Of a DNA stretch of 64,000 bases, positions 35,078 through 44,062 are shown one piece after another (within the stretch, counting starts at the first letter, position 1; each line of letters begins with the position of its first letter). The DNA comes from Planctomycetaceae bacterium (lineage in GTDB: Bacteria > Planctomycetota > Planctomycetia > Pirellulales > Pirellulaceae), in assembly GCA_002709045.1 (NCBI GenBank), contig PAPJ01000012.1, positions 62,001 through 126,000 of the forward strand, in the 5' to 3' direction. The notes beneath the pieces were generated by a model. That model made no database searches. It had not been told where the DNA came from and saw nothing but the letters and a program-made list of their open reading frames with translations. The translations under genes and the position numbers were made by a program.

Positions 35078-36073
35078 ATGTCTTACTTACGACTTATTCC
35101 TGCATTACTATTGGCTTTATTTTTAACCGGCTGCGGATCGGATGAAATTGAAGTCTCCGAAGAACAGTCAGCAGCGCAAAAGAAAGTCGAAGAACTTGGC
35201 GGCGCCTGGACTGGCCGCGGTGCAATTTCTATCGATTTCAGTGCCACCCAGATGGCCCAGCAAGGCAAGAAAATCTCCGATGATGATCTGGCAATACTGG
35301 CAGAAGTCGAAAATCTCGAAATGCTTGACCTGTCGGGGTCGCCGATTTCGGATGCGGGAATCAAGCACATCACCGGATTAACCAAAGTAAATACAATCAA
35401 TCTGACAGGTACTCAGATTACTGGTGAAGGGATTAATGCGATCATGGATTTACCGCTATTCCAAATCGCCTATAAAAATTGCAATGACGATGTAGCAGTA
35501 GCTATCGGGAATATCACGACGATTAAGATTCTTCAACTCGACGGTCCGCAACTTACAAACGTTGGTATTGCTGCCTTGGGGGAACTTCCTGAACTCCGAC
35601 AATTAACACTTTCGGGTACAAACCTTACTAATGAAGGTCTGGCTACACTGAGTAATCTAAGAAATCTAAATGCGTTAGACATTAGCAATACGGCCATTAG
35701 TGATGAGGGGCTCGGTGTCTTAGGAGGTTTATCGGGGCTCAATTCAGTCAGTCTGTCCGGCACTCGGGTAACTCAGAACGGTGTTGCTAAACTGCAGCAA
35801 TTACTGCCTGAGACATTTATTGATTTTGAGAATTTAGAGACTCAAGGGCAGCAGGACCGATTTGCCGGTGAAGACAACGGTAGTCAACCACCACAAAACC
35901 GGGATGCGGATGAGTCGGAAAAAAGTCCGCTGGAAGCCATTACCAGCTTCTTTACAGGGGGTGATAAAGAAACTCCTGACGGGCAGGAAGTGGCTGAGGA
36001 GCCTGCCGAAGAGGAAGAAAAGGGGGGTGGAACCCTGGGGGCTATCTTCCGATCACTTAATCCTGTCGACTAA
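35078..36073 (+). CDS. Leucine-rich repeat lipoprotein
   Basis: The signal MSYLRLIPALLLALFLTGC marks a lipoprotein; a GTG four codons upstream is an alternative start. Six or so leucine-rich repeats of the planctomycete/PPR-like type follow (LENLEMLDLSGSPISDAGIKHI-like units, residues about 65-240), then an acidic Glu/Asp/Gln-rich tail (about 255-331). It lies 150 bp after the DUF1571 gene. It is probably a periplasmic protein-binding module. No enzymatic motif is seen. Confidence 0.83.
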   Translation: MSYLRLIPALLLALFLTGCGSDEIEVSEEQSAAQKKVEELGGAWTGRGAISIDFSATQMAQQGKKISDDDLAILAEVENLEMLDLSGSPISDAGIKHITGLTKVNTINLTGTQITGEGINAIMDLPLFQIAYKNCNDDVAVAIGNITTIKILQLDGPQLTNVGIAALGELPELRQLTLSGTNLTNEGLATLSNLRNLNALDISNTAISDEGLGVLGGLSGLNSVSLSGTRVTQNGVAKLQQLLPETFIDFENLETQGQQDRFAGEDNGSQPPQNRDADESEKSPLEAITSFFTGGDKETPDGQEVAEEPAEEEEKGGGTLGAIFRSLNPVD

Positions 36074-36090
36074 GCTTACTTGCTGAATTT

Positions 36091-36765
36091 CTATTTTTTT
36101 TTGCTGGCATATTCCGCCACGATTTCGGCTGCGTTCTCATTAAAGTAGTCACGGCATCCGGTACAGCAAACATAGTAGGTCTTACCATCAAAAGTAACAG
36201 GCATCGTCCCTTTTCCGCCTGAAACGATACAAACAACTTCCTGTACACCTTTACCGAACATACTGCCTTTACGAGTGGCTCCGACTTCACCAAGGCGAGT
36301 ATATAACGCCTCAGAAATTCTACGTTCATAGGAAACAACCATCCGTTTCCCGGAGGCTACTGTGCGGAAAGAAATGCGTGACGGCATTCTATTCTCAGCA
36401 TTGACCAGCACTAACTTACCGCTGTCATCACATTTTCCTGCAAGCTCGATTTTATCACCAGCAGCATTTATACCGCGGGCAATATACATATCATTTTCAA
36501 ATGAGACCTTAAGTTCTTTGACGAATTTACCGCGCGGGCTTTTGTAGACCAAAGCGGATTGCTTCCCAAACTTCCATTCCCAGACACTCTCCTCAATCCA
36601 ACCACCCTGTGTCGATCCACGTTTAAGCTGCCCGACACCTTTCCATTGTCCAACCAGCTGCTGAATTTCCTGGAGTTCCAGTTGAGGTTTCAGTTTTTCA
36701 TTTCCAACGGCAATAGCATGTACAACGGCCGTTACAAGTAGGAGACAGATTGATAGTTGTTTCAT
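36091..36765 (-). CDS. Secreted protein with C-terminal YHS-like metal-binding domain
   Basis: The 224-residue protein has a signal peptide (MKQLSICLLLVTAVVHAIA). The central part is a lipocalin-like beta region (LVGQWKGVGQLKRG, VWEWKFGKQSALVYKS). The C-terminal 45 residues, PVTFDGKTYYVCCTGCRDYFNENAAEIVAEY, resemble the YHS/TRASH heavy-metal domain with a CCxxC cluster. Its start overlaps the stop of the FIST gene by four bases, so the two are translationally coupled. A metal-sensing or copper-handling role is possible but only inferred. Confidence 0.75.
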   Translation of the reverse strand: MKQLSICLLLVTAVVHAIAVGNEKLKPQLELQEIQQLVGQWKGVGQLKRGSTQGGWIEESVWEWKFGKQSALVYKSPRGKFVKELKVSFENDMYIARGINAAGDKIELAGKCDDSGKLVLVNAENRMPSRISFRTVASGKRMVVSYERRISEALYTRLGEVGATRKGSMFGKGVQEVVCIVSGGKGTMPVTFDGKTYYVCCTGCRDYFNENAAEIVAEYASKKK

Positions 36766-37928
36766 GATTCAAATGTGATAATGCTAGCCGTAAATCCGTG
36801 TAAAAAATTCTTGCCGCCAACAGGGCCCAATTCACCCTGAGCGAATATTCCAGCAACAGGTATCGAACCTAAGTGCTGACTCACTGCTGCAGCATCATGA
36901 GATTCAACTTCGAACAGCCGGGTACCCCGTCCATTACAGGTAAATAATAGCGCAGCCGCACATGGTGTTTCAACCTGACTTAGTAATTGATTCAATTCTA
37001 AACTGGCCGATTCGTGATCACGAATATGGAATTGCACCGTTTGTCCCACCCTTAAATAGTCCGCTACAACCACGGCTTTTTGATCGGGATCCACTCCAAC
37101 GACATTGCGAATCAGGAAGTCGCCCATCTGGTATTCGTCCTGATACTCGCTGACAACTTGGCCAACATGAAAACCGTTCTGCATGGCCACCTGTTCAGTC
37201 GTTGGTAATTCTTCGTAGAGTTTTTTAAGAACCTCCAAAGCCGGTTTACCACCAAGGCCGGTAATCATATTTCCTTCAGCCGCCGTAATCACAAATCGCT
37301 CACCGATCGGGCGGCATCCCTGCGAGACGATCGTACGCGTCTTCACTCCACCCTGCAAAACAACCACAGCGGCACCGTTGTTATACACATCAGTCCCGAT
37401 CACAATGCGATTTTCTCCAGGTGCATGAAATCCTGATGCCATGCCACCCACAACCGGTATACCCGGCCGGTCTTCCTGTAATCGACTCAATAACCCATCC
37501 GCTGGAAATGAAAATGGCTCGCCTACTAGTAGCATGACAGAGTCTTCCTGCCAGGACGTGCTTAGTGCATCAGGCCAGCCGATGAAAGTACCTCCATCAG
37601 GAGTTCTTTCAAAGGTAAGTCGCATGGAATTAATCTGCGTGTCCGGTAGGGCTGCACACCAAATCGAAATCGCCGGGCTGGCTTCTATTTCGATCGCATC
37701 GGCAACTATACTTTCACCCGTGCCGCCCATCAAATGCTGTGGTGATAGATGCTTTTGCAGATATTCCGTAATTTCTTCCAACTGAGACTGAAAGTGATTG
37801 GATACAAACACAACCAGTAAATCGACTCGATCTTTAAATCGAAGCTTTAAATCCTGGCAACTTTTTTCCAGGGACGGTCGCCAGTCGGTCGTCGTTACAA
37901 CAGCACTGGCAAATTTATTCTGTGGCAC
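36762..37928 (-). CDS. FIST domain protein (FIST N and C)
   Basis: The 388-residue cytoplasmic protein matches the FIST sensory family. The N domain contains LLVVFVSNHFQ and LMGGTGESIVADAIEIE; the later GIPVVGGMASGF and GAAVVVLQGGVKTRTIVSQGCRPIGERFVITAAEGNMI are typical. The C domain contains LLFTCNGRGTRLF and PVAGIFAQGELGPVGGKNFLHGFTAS. FIST domains bind small ligands such as amino acids and are usually linked to signalling proteins; here it stands alone, coupled to the YHS-like protein. It has no transmembrane segment. Confidence 0.9.
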   Translation of the reverse strand: MPQNKFASAVVTTTDWRPSLEKSCQDLKLRFKDRVDLLVVFVSNHFQSQLEEITEYLQKHLSPQHLMGGTGESIVADAIEIEASPAISIWCAALPDTQINSMRLTFERTPDGGTFIGWPDALSTSWQEDSVMLLVGEPFSFPADGLLSRLQEDRPGIPVVGGMASGFHAPGENRIVIGTDVYNNGAAVVVLQGGVKTRTIVSQGCRPIGERFVITAAEGNMITGLGGKPALEVLKKLYEELPTTEQVAMQNGFHVGQVVSEYQDEYQMGDFLIRNVVGVDPDQKAVVVADYLRVGQTVQFHIRDHESASLELNQLLSQVETPCAAALLFTCNGRGTRLFEVESHDAAAVSQHLGSIPVAGIFAQGELGPVGGKNFLHGFTASIITFES

Positions 37929-38051
37929 ACCAGTTCCTCTCTATGGATTTACTGTTTGCAGGATAATCACTAACGTCAATATAGTAGAGGTATCAGCTTT
38001 AGGACACTGCTGCTGCGAATCACCCCCCTCTATATTCAGAACTAATAAATA

Positions 38052-39173
38052 ATGATGCTTAGATACATACTTCTCATTGCGACCATAAGTCTCACTGTAC
38101 CTGCCACCTGTTATGGACAGATTTCCAGACTGCCATGGCTCAAAGCAGCACAAACACCCCCTGCCGGCGAATTCAATGTTCCCTCTCAGAAACACTGGCA
38201 GACCAATAGCGATCAGATACTGACCACTCGCAAACAGTGGGAAGGCGTTCAGGCAGATGGGGTACAGAGCGCTCGCGATACCATTAAATATCGTTGGCTT
38301 ACTTATCTGGGTCCGCTGGCAACGCAAAAAAGAAGACTACCGAAACTGGAATATCTCAAGCGTGAAGAAGTTGGAAACGTAGAACGTCTCTTAGTGAAAT
38401 ACGAAGTCCTGCCGGGTGACTTTGTGCAGGCCTATATCCTCAAGCCACGGGAATTAAAAACTAAAGTCCCCGGCATTGTTGTACTTCATTCCACTGTCGA
38501 AAACAGTATTGACCTTCCTGCCGGCATCAACGGACGACCGGAAGAATTCCACGGTCTTGGTGCCGCTCAACGCGGAATGATCGCAATCGTACCTCGTAAT
38601 TATCTTTGGCCCACCAATGATGGAATCGAAGCTGATGAGATGGCAAAACAGTTTCTCATGAAGTATCCGGAGTCAAAAGGAATGGCACGCATGCTGTATG
38701 ACGCATTGGTGGCCACTGATATTCTGGCGGCCATGCCAGAGGTCGATGCTAAACGTATTGGATGCGTGGGTCACAGTTTAGGTGCAAAAGAAGTGCTCTA
38801 CCTTGCTGCTTTCGATCAACGCATCAAAGCAACTGTTTTTAGTGAAGGGGGGATCGGCACAAAATTCTCCAATTGGAATGCTCCCTGGTACTTAGGCGAA
38901 ACAATTAACAAATCATTCCATCACGATCATGAAGAACTACTGGCGTTAATCGCTCCCCGCCCTTTCCTTCTGATTGCCGGGGATTCAGCTGACGGTGATC
39001 GCAGCTGGCCATACATAGCAAAAGCGACGGCTATCTACGAATTCTACACCCGTAAACCGGCCATCGCTTTTTATAATCACGGGACTGGTCACCCGTTAAC
39101 CAAAGAAGCTGAAAAACGTAGCTACCAATGGCTCACTGAGGCTCTGGATCATACCCCGACCCTGATCAGGTAG
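38052..39173 (+). CDS. Secreted alpha/beta hydrolase (dienelactone/acetyl xylan esterase-like)
   Basis: A signal peptide (MMLRYILLIATISLTVPATCYGQ) starts the 373-residue protein. The alpha/beta hydrolase core shows strand LVKYEVLPGDFVQAYIL, the nucleophile elbow GCVGHSLGAKEVLYLAAFD, ALIAPRPFLLIAGDSADG with the probable acid, and the histidine in HGTGHPLTKEA. It may deacetylate polysaccharide or act as a peptidase; sequence alone does not decide. It is divergent from the FIST gene. Confidence 0.85.
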   Translation: MMLRYILLIATISLTVPATCYGQISRLPWLKAAQTPPAGEFNVPSQKHWQTNSDQILTTRKQWEGVQADGVQSARDTIKYRWLTYLGPLATQKRRLPKLEYLKREEVGNVERLLVKYEVLPGDFVQAYILKPRELKTKVPGIVVLHSTVENSIDLPAGINGRPEEFHGLGAAQRGMIAIVPRNYLWPTNDGIEADEMAKQFLMKYPESKGMARMLYDALVATDILAAMPEVDAKRIGCVGHSLGAKEVLYLAAFDQRIKATVFSEGGIGTKFSNWNAPWYLGETINKSFHHDHEELLALIAPRPFLLIAGDSADGDRSWPYIAKATAIYEFYTRKPAIAFYNHGTGHPLTKEAEKRSYQWLTEALDHTPTLIR

Positions 39174-39180
39174 AATGTCT

Positions 39181-39564
39181 CTACCAAGGTCCTCGAATGT
39201 AATAAACACCAAACTGCACACTCCCGCTGGGGTACATCGGTGTCTTCAGGAAAGGTCCCGGACCTGCATTTCCCGTCGTGGAGTTAAAGCTGTATTGATG
39301 ATGAATCGGTGAAATAGTATTTCTCGAGACACCCCAGTTGAAAGTTCGCATAGAGCGTGCTGTTGGAGGCACGATCAAAGCAATAGGAACACCAGTAGTC
39401 TGATGACCATAAGCTCCATTCCAGGGGGTTTGCTGAGCGTGCTGTCGTTCCCATGACTGCATCAGACGGTTACGACGACCGGCTTGTGCTTCAGATTCTA
39501 AAGAGAAGGCACTGAATACGAGGGCCAGACATACGCCGAGCCAAAATTTGGATTGCTTGTGCAT
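39181..39564 (-). CDS. Small secreted protein, Pro/Gly/aromatic-rich
   Basis: The 127-residue protein has a signal peptide (MHKQSKFWLGVCLALVFSAFSLESEAQA) and a mature part rich in Gly, Pro, Tyr, Trp, Ser and Thr, with no recognised domain. It is on the same strand and 43 bp downstream of another small Pro/Tyr-rich exported protein (39608-40033), with similar VPI/VPL and YY features, so the two may be divergent paralogues. A structural surface role is a guess. Confidence 0.65.
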   Translation of the reverse strand: MHKQSKFWLGVCLALVFSAFSLESEAQAGRRNRLMQSWERQHAQQTPWNGAYGHQTTGVPIALIVPPTARSMRTFNWGVSRNTISPIHHQYSFNSTTGNAGPGPFLKTPMYPSGSVQFGVYYIRGPW

Positions 39565-39607
39565 TGGTACATTCCTGATAGAGTTTCAACCGCACAAGCC
39601 GAAAAAA

Positions 39608-40033
39608 TTATCGATAGCGAATAAAAGTTCTCGTAAACCCTGCACCGTTTGGATAGTAGTTGTGATAACTACGGTTATGACGATACAGAAACTCGTGTGG
39701 CATCAATGGTTGATATGTATTGTAAGTATGCCCTATGATTAGCGGCACCTGCTTAGGAGCTGGGTAAATTACAGCAGGAATTCCGCCACCCTGAGTAGGA
39801 CTGTAATAATTGTAGAAGAGACGCGGGTTAACGGGAACCTCCCCCTCAGCCTGAATTGGATTAGCAACCGGGGCCTGCTTCAGAACAGCTGGTTCCTGTG
39901 GGGCTGCTGTGGCCTTGGCAGGTTTAGTTTTGCGGCTGAGTTTGAGTTTCGGCCCGGCAGCTTGAGCAACTATGCCTGACAACAAAAACATCATAGAAAA
40001 TACGATACCAGCGATGATCTTCGATTTAGCCAT
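39608..40033 (-). CDS. Small secreted Tyr/Pro-rich protein
   Basis: The ATG at 40033 is chosen over one 30 bases upstream because GGGAG lies about eight bases before it and it starts a signal peptide (MAKSKIIAGIVFSMMFLLSGIVAQAA). The mature 115 residues are first basic/Ala/Pro-rich (KLKLSRKTKPAKATAAPQEP) and then Tyr/Pro/Asn-rich (RLFYNYYSPTQGGGIPAVIYP, HNRSYHNYYPNGAG). The function is unknown. It is divergent from the topoisomerase VI genes. Confidence 0.65.
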   Translation of the reverse strand: MAKSKIIAGIVFSMMFLLSGIVAQAAGPKLKLSRKTKPAKATAAPQEPAVLKQAPVANPIQAEGEVPVNPRLFYNYYSPTQGGGIPAVIYPAPKQVPLIIGHTYNTYQPLMPHEFLYRHNRSYHNYYPNGAGFTRTFIRYR

Positions 40034-40134
40034 TATTTGACTCCCTGATTGAACTGACTTCACAGTAACAAGTCAGCACGACAAAACTCCGCACTCATAA
40101 ACACGGCACGGAAATCCTATTACCTCTTTACCTT

Positions 40135-40173
40135 AATTCGGTATTATCGAATTGCATGGACAAATATTTGTCC
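40135..40173. promoter_or_regulatory. Two inverted repeats upstream of topoisomerase VI
   Basis: In the divergent gap AATTCG-N7-CGAATT lies at 40135-40153. A perfect 16-base palindrome, GGACAAATATTTGTCC, lies at 40158-40173. Adjacent dyads like these are the size of transcription-factor operators and lie about 190 bp before the topoisomerase genes. No regulator gene is adjacent. Confidence 0.45.
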
Positions 40174-40360
40174 GGAAAACTGATACCTTTGTCATCGATT
40201 CACCAGCGGATACCCGCGTTTTATAGACTCAACTGTTAAGAAACCGTGATAATCGCTATAATCGTCAATCTTCAACACTACCACCGGTCTTATTCATATA
40301 ACCGTTAGGTAGTAATTAAATCGAATGGAGTCATCGTGTTGCAAAGGGAGTGCACGCTCA

Positions 40361-42406
40361 TTGGCTAATAAAGCAAGTGGAAATAGCAAAACTCGACGAA
40401 CTACAGCTCAGGCGATGGCCGCCAAGCAACGTTCTATTTCGGTCAGTGAGTTTTTTGCCAAAAACCGACACCTTTTAGGATTTGACAATCCGCGTAAAGC
40501 GTTACTGACGACTGTCAAAGAAGCTGTTGATAACTCACTCGATGCCTGTGAGGAAGCAGGGATCGGTCCTGAAATCTGGGTAAATATCACTCAAACAGAG
40601 CCGGACCGATATAAAGTTTCAATTCAAGATAACGGCCCGGGGATTTTGAAAAAGCAAATCCCGCTAATCTTCGGAAAACTCCTTTATGGATCCAAATTCC
40701 ACCGTCTGCGAATGAGTCGCGGTCAGCAGGGCATCGGAATTAGTGCTGCCGGGATGTACGGCATGCTGACAACCGGCAAGCCGGTCAAAATTGTCTCCAA
40801 GATTTCCATTCGAAAACCGGCGCACTATTACGAATTACAGATTGATACCAAAACCAACAACCCACAAATTCTCAATAATCGCGGAGATGGACTGGATATC
40901 CCGGCCGGAGAAAAAGGTCGAGTGATTATGGAAAAGAAGAAGATCGAGTGGCAAGCGTTCTATCCAGTTCCGGAAGTCGAAGAAGGAATGGAAATTCCTG
41001 AACCGGTCGAAGTCCGTAGCGGTACTCGGGTCACGCTGGAGATCGAAGCTAAATACCAACGTGGTCGCGGCAGTGTTGATGAGTATCTGGAAATGACCGC
41101 CATTGCCAACCCCCATGTCACATTACACTACACCGATCCCGAAGGTATCCTGCATACTTACCAGCGCAGCACTGACCAACTCCCTCCTGAAGCCAAAGAG
41201 ATCAAACCACACCCATACGGGGTCGAGCTTGGTCGGTTGGTGACCATGCTCAAAGAGCTGAAAGAGGGAACGATCACTCAGTTCCTGACTTCCAGTTTTA
41301 GCCGTGTAAGTCCGGCCGTGGCCCGACGTATCTGTGAAACTGCCGATGTGAGTACGCGCAGTAGCGTCAAAAAGATCAGCCGGGACGACGCTGATAAAAT
41401 CTACAAAGCTATCCAGCAGACCAAAATCAAAGCACCTAGCACCGACTGTATTGCTCCGATTGGTGAAGAGTTACTACTCAAAGGCCTACACCAGGTGGTA
41501 CCCGGTGAATTCTATGTGGCTGCTACCAGACCACCTTCAGTCTACCGAGGCAACCCATTTCTAATCGAATGTGCCCTGGCATACGGTGGGCAAAATGCTG
41601 CCCAGAAAGTCTCAATGGAATTACTCGAAAGGCTAATCGAGGAAACCGATGCACGTACACTGCGACAGTTCCTGATGAACACTTTTGACGGACTTGGTTC
41701 CGACTCCGCTGACAAAATCATGAAAGCGGGAGAATTTGGTAGTCGCCAGTCTCCTTCAAAACTGAAGCAGGCAGAAATCGAACGCCTGCACGAATCGATG
41801 AAGAACGTGAATGTCTCTGATGGACAGGCAATGCAAGTGCTCCGCTATGCCAATCGAGTGCCACTTCAATTTAAGATGCGGGACTGTGCAATCACCCAGA
41901 CAGTCATGAAGATGAACTGGAGAAGTTACGGTTTGTCACAATCACGTAGCAATCTGCCGTCCGGTCCGGTACGGGTCATGGTACACGTAGCAAGTGTCTG
42001 GGTGCCTTTTACCAGTGAATCAAAGGAAGCAATTGCGCATTACGATGAGATCCAAAAGGAAATCCGATTAGGTTTGCAGACTGTCGGACGAAAACTTGGT
42101 ATGTTTCTCCGTCGCCGTCAGCAGGTGAAAAAAGAGGGGGAGCGAAGAAATGTATTTGTCCGCTATCTTGGTGAAGTTGCTCAGGCAGTTTCAGATCTCA
42201 ACGGTTGTGACAGAGACGAGATTTACAACCACCTGACCCGTGTGGCGAAACGAATTACCAAGGAAGCAGATACCAAACTGGATGATCGCGGAAATAAAAT
42301 TAATCCGGAAGATTATGGTGATAACGTCTTAATCATCAGTGATGATCCTGAAGGAGAGCTAAGCGACCAGCTCGAAAAAACCGTACCTCAGAAAAAATTA
42401 TTTTAA
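40361..42406 (+). CDS. top6B: DNA topoisomerase VI subunit B
   Basis: The ATPase subunit of type IIB topoisomerase, acting with subunit A to pass DNA duplexes. GHKL/Bergerat-fold motifs are [28 protein letters not shown] and [17 protein letters not shown] transducer domain with [15 protein letters not shown], then [14 protein letters not shown], follows, with a C-terminal domain after that. Length 681 fits the family. TTG at 40361 is proposed, 10 bases after GGGAG and followed by a basic tail up to [20 protein letters not shown]; an ATG at 40325 is the alternative. The subunit A gene follows after 46 bp. Topoisomerase VI is typical of archaea and plants and sporadic in bacteria. Confidence 0.94.
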   Translation: MANKASGNSKTRRTTAQAMAAKQRSISVSEFFAKNRHLLGFDNPRKALLTTVKEAVDNSLDACEEAGIGPEIWVNITQTEPDRYKVSIQDNGPGILKKQIPLIFGKLLYGSKFHRLRMSRGQQGIGISAAGMYGMLTTGKPVKIVSKISIRKPAHYYELQIDTKTNNPQILNNRGDGLDIPAGEKGRVIMEKKKIEWQAFYPVPEVEEGMEIPEPVEVRSGTRVTLEIEAKYQRGRGSVDEYLEMTAIANPHVTLHYTDPEGILHTYQRSTDQLPPEAKEIKPHPYGVELGRLVTMLKELKEGTITQFLTSSFSRVSPAVARRICETADVSTRSSVKKISRDDADKIYKAIQQTKIKAPSTDCIAPIGEELLLKGLHQVVPGEFYVAATRPPSVYRGNPFLIECALAYGGQNAAQKVSMELLERLIEETDARTLRQFLMNTFDGLGSDSADKIMKAGEFGSRQSPSKLKQAEIERLHESMKNVNVSDGQAMQVLRYANRVPLQFKMRDCAITQTVMKMNWRSYGLSQSRSNLPSGPVRVMVHVASVWVPFTSESKEAIAHYDEIQKEIRLGLQTVGRKLGMFLRRRQQVKKEGERRNVFVRYLGEVAQAVSDLNGCDRDEIYNHLTRVAKRITKEADTKLDDRGNKINPEDYGDNVLIISDDPEGELSDQLEKTVPQKKLF

Positions 42407-42452
42407 CCAATCAACACCAGCGGGCGAAGCAAGACACCTGCAGAGGTAAGAG

Positions 42453-43607
42453 ATGGCAAAGAAAAAGGCAAAAAAACCGACACCTGCTCAACAGGCACGC
42501 AAAGCCAAGTTGACTGCCAAGGATAAGAAGACGCTGAATGCCCTGGTCGGTATGGCTGATGGTGTCTTCAGACAGGCAAGTCGCGGACGGGCACCTCACC
42601 TCGAAGTCCCGTCACGAAGTCTCTCGAATGTAAAATACAGCCCCACTAAGAAAATCATCGAAATGGGGAGCTCTAAAAATAAACGTGAACTGTTTAATCT
42701 CTCTCAGGCTCGAACCTATATGCAAACACTGCTTGTGGGGCGCGGATGTAAAGAACTGATTGAACAGGGTAAGACCACGAGCATTCGTGGTCTCTACTAT
42801 CTGCTCAAACACACCATCGAGGGGACACGCGAAGAAACATTCAACGATCAGGGTGATTGCGACCCGGTGATTGAGGATGTCGAAGTAACCCTTAATGCGC
42901 TTCGTGAAGAACTACACGTTTACGCTTCTAATCGGGGTGCGATGGTTGGAAATATCCAGCTTATCGACTCGGGCGATGAAATAGATTGTTCTCGAATGGG
43001 CTCCGGGGGTTACGCGATTCCTTCCATCGTCGAAGAAGAAGTCATGCAATTCATCAAGTGCGACGCTGACTTTATCCTTCATGTCGAAAAAGATACAGTC
43101 TGGCGCCGCTTCAACGAAGACAAGTTCTGGAAAGAGCATAACTGTATTTTGACGCATGGTAATGGTCAACCTCCCCGAGGAGTGCGGCGACTACTAAGCA
43201 GAATGCACAATGAGTTAGGACTACCTATCTTTTGCCTGCTTGATAATGATCCCTGGGGATATTACATCTACAGCGTCATCAAACAGGGATCAATCAATCT
43301 GGCCTACGAGTCACGGCGAATGGCAATTCCGGGTGCCAAGTTTATCGGGCTCAGAAGCCGCGATTATGAACTTTGCGAGCTTAATCCAAGTGTCACCATT
43401 AAGCTCAGTGATAACGACATCAAACGCGCAAACCAAATTGCTAAGTATCCCTGGTTTGAAAAAAAGAAACGTTGGCAAGCCGAAATCAAAAAGATGTTAA
43501 CCAACGGCTTCAAACTTGAAGTGGAAGCATTGATCTCCAAAGATATTAGTTATGTTACTCAGGAGTATGTTCCTGAACGACTGGCCCAAGCAAACTTTCT
43601 GGACTAA
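42453..43607 (+). CDS. top6A: DNA topoisomerase VI subunit A (Spo11-like)
   Basis: The DNA-cleaving subunit of topoisomerase VI, related to eukaryotic Spo11. A Lys/Ala-rich N-terminal tail precedes the winged-helix domain with SIRGLYYLLKH, in which Tyr116 (or Tyr115) is the expected catalytic tyrosine. The Toprim domain has FILHVEKDTVWRRF (Glu212) and FCLLDNDPWGYYIY (Asp264, Asp266), the metal-binding residues. The 384-residue length is close to archaeal homologues. A GAGG-like site precedes the ATG. With subunit B it forms a complete A2B2 enzyme. It is transcribed with subunit B and probably with the two genes behind it. Confidence 0.94.
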   Translation: MAKKKAKKPTPAQQARKAKLTAKDKKTLNALVGMADGVFRQASRGRAPHLEVPSRSLSNVKYSPTKKIIEMGSSKNKRELFNLSQARTYMQTLLVGRGCKELIEQGKTTSIRGLYYLLKHTIEGTREETFNDQGDCDPVIEDVEVTLNALREELHVYASNRGAMVGNIQLIDSGDEIDCSRMGSGGYAIPSIVEEEVMQFIKCDADFILHVEKDTVWRRFNEDKFWKEHNCILTHGNGQPPRGVRRLLSRMHNELGLPIFCLLDNDPWGYYIYSVIKQGSINLAYESRRMAIPGAKFIGLRSRDYELCELNPSVTIKLSDNDIKRANQIAKYPWFEKKKRWQAEIKKMLTNGFKLEVEALISKDISYVTQEYVPERLAQANFLD

Positions 43608-43619
43608 CTTTCCCCCATC

Positions 43620-44060
43620 GTGAATGCCATCGAACAATCATACGATTTACGACCGCTGAAAATCGCTGACTTTGAGCAGATCACATCTCTTTGGCGCAGC
43701 ACTGATGGAATGAGCCAGCTCGAATCACCGAAAGAACTGCAGCAGTTTCTCGAACGCAATCCCAACAGCAGTGTTTTGGCGGAAGAAAATGGTGTCTTAC
43801 TAGGGGCGATCCTCTGCGGTCACGACGGCCGACGGGGGTATATGTACCACGCCGCTGTATCCGCTTACGCCCGTGGACGTGGCGTGGGCCGAGCAATGGT
43901 GGAATACTGCACCGGCCACCTCAAAAATCTTGGTATTCAGAGAGTCACTTTATTTACGCTTGATGACAATTGCCCAGCCAAAGAATTCTGGAAACACCTG
44001 GGGTTTCGACAACGTAAAGACATCACTCAGTTTGCCCTGGATCTAAAAAATTTCGACTAA
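43620..44060 (+). CDS. GNAT family N-acetyltransferase
   Basis: The 146-residue protein is a Gcn5-related acetyltransferase. The acetyl-CoA-binding loop is ARGRGVGRAMVEYC, after strand HAAVSAY. Helix KEFWKHLGFRQRKD is the C-terminal signature. It starts with GTG 12 bp after the topoisomerase VI A stop and is 2 bp before the methyltransferase start, so they are probably one transcript. The substrate is unknown; rimI-like peptide acetylation is one possibility. Confidence 0.87.
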   Translation: MNAIEQSYDLRPLKIADFEQITSLWRSTDGMSQLESPKELQQFLERNPNSSVLAEENGVLLGAILCGHDGRRGYMYHAAVSAYARGRGVGRAMVEYCTGHLKNLGIQRVTLFTLDDNCPAKEFWKHLGFRQRKDITQFALDLKNFD

Positions 44061-44062
44061 TT

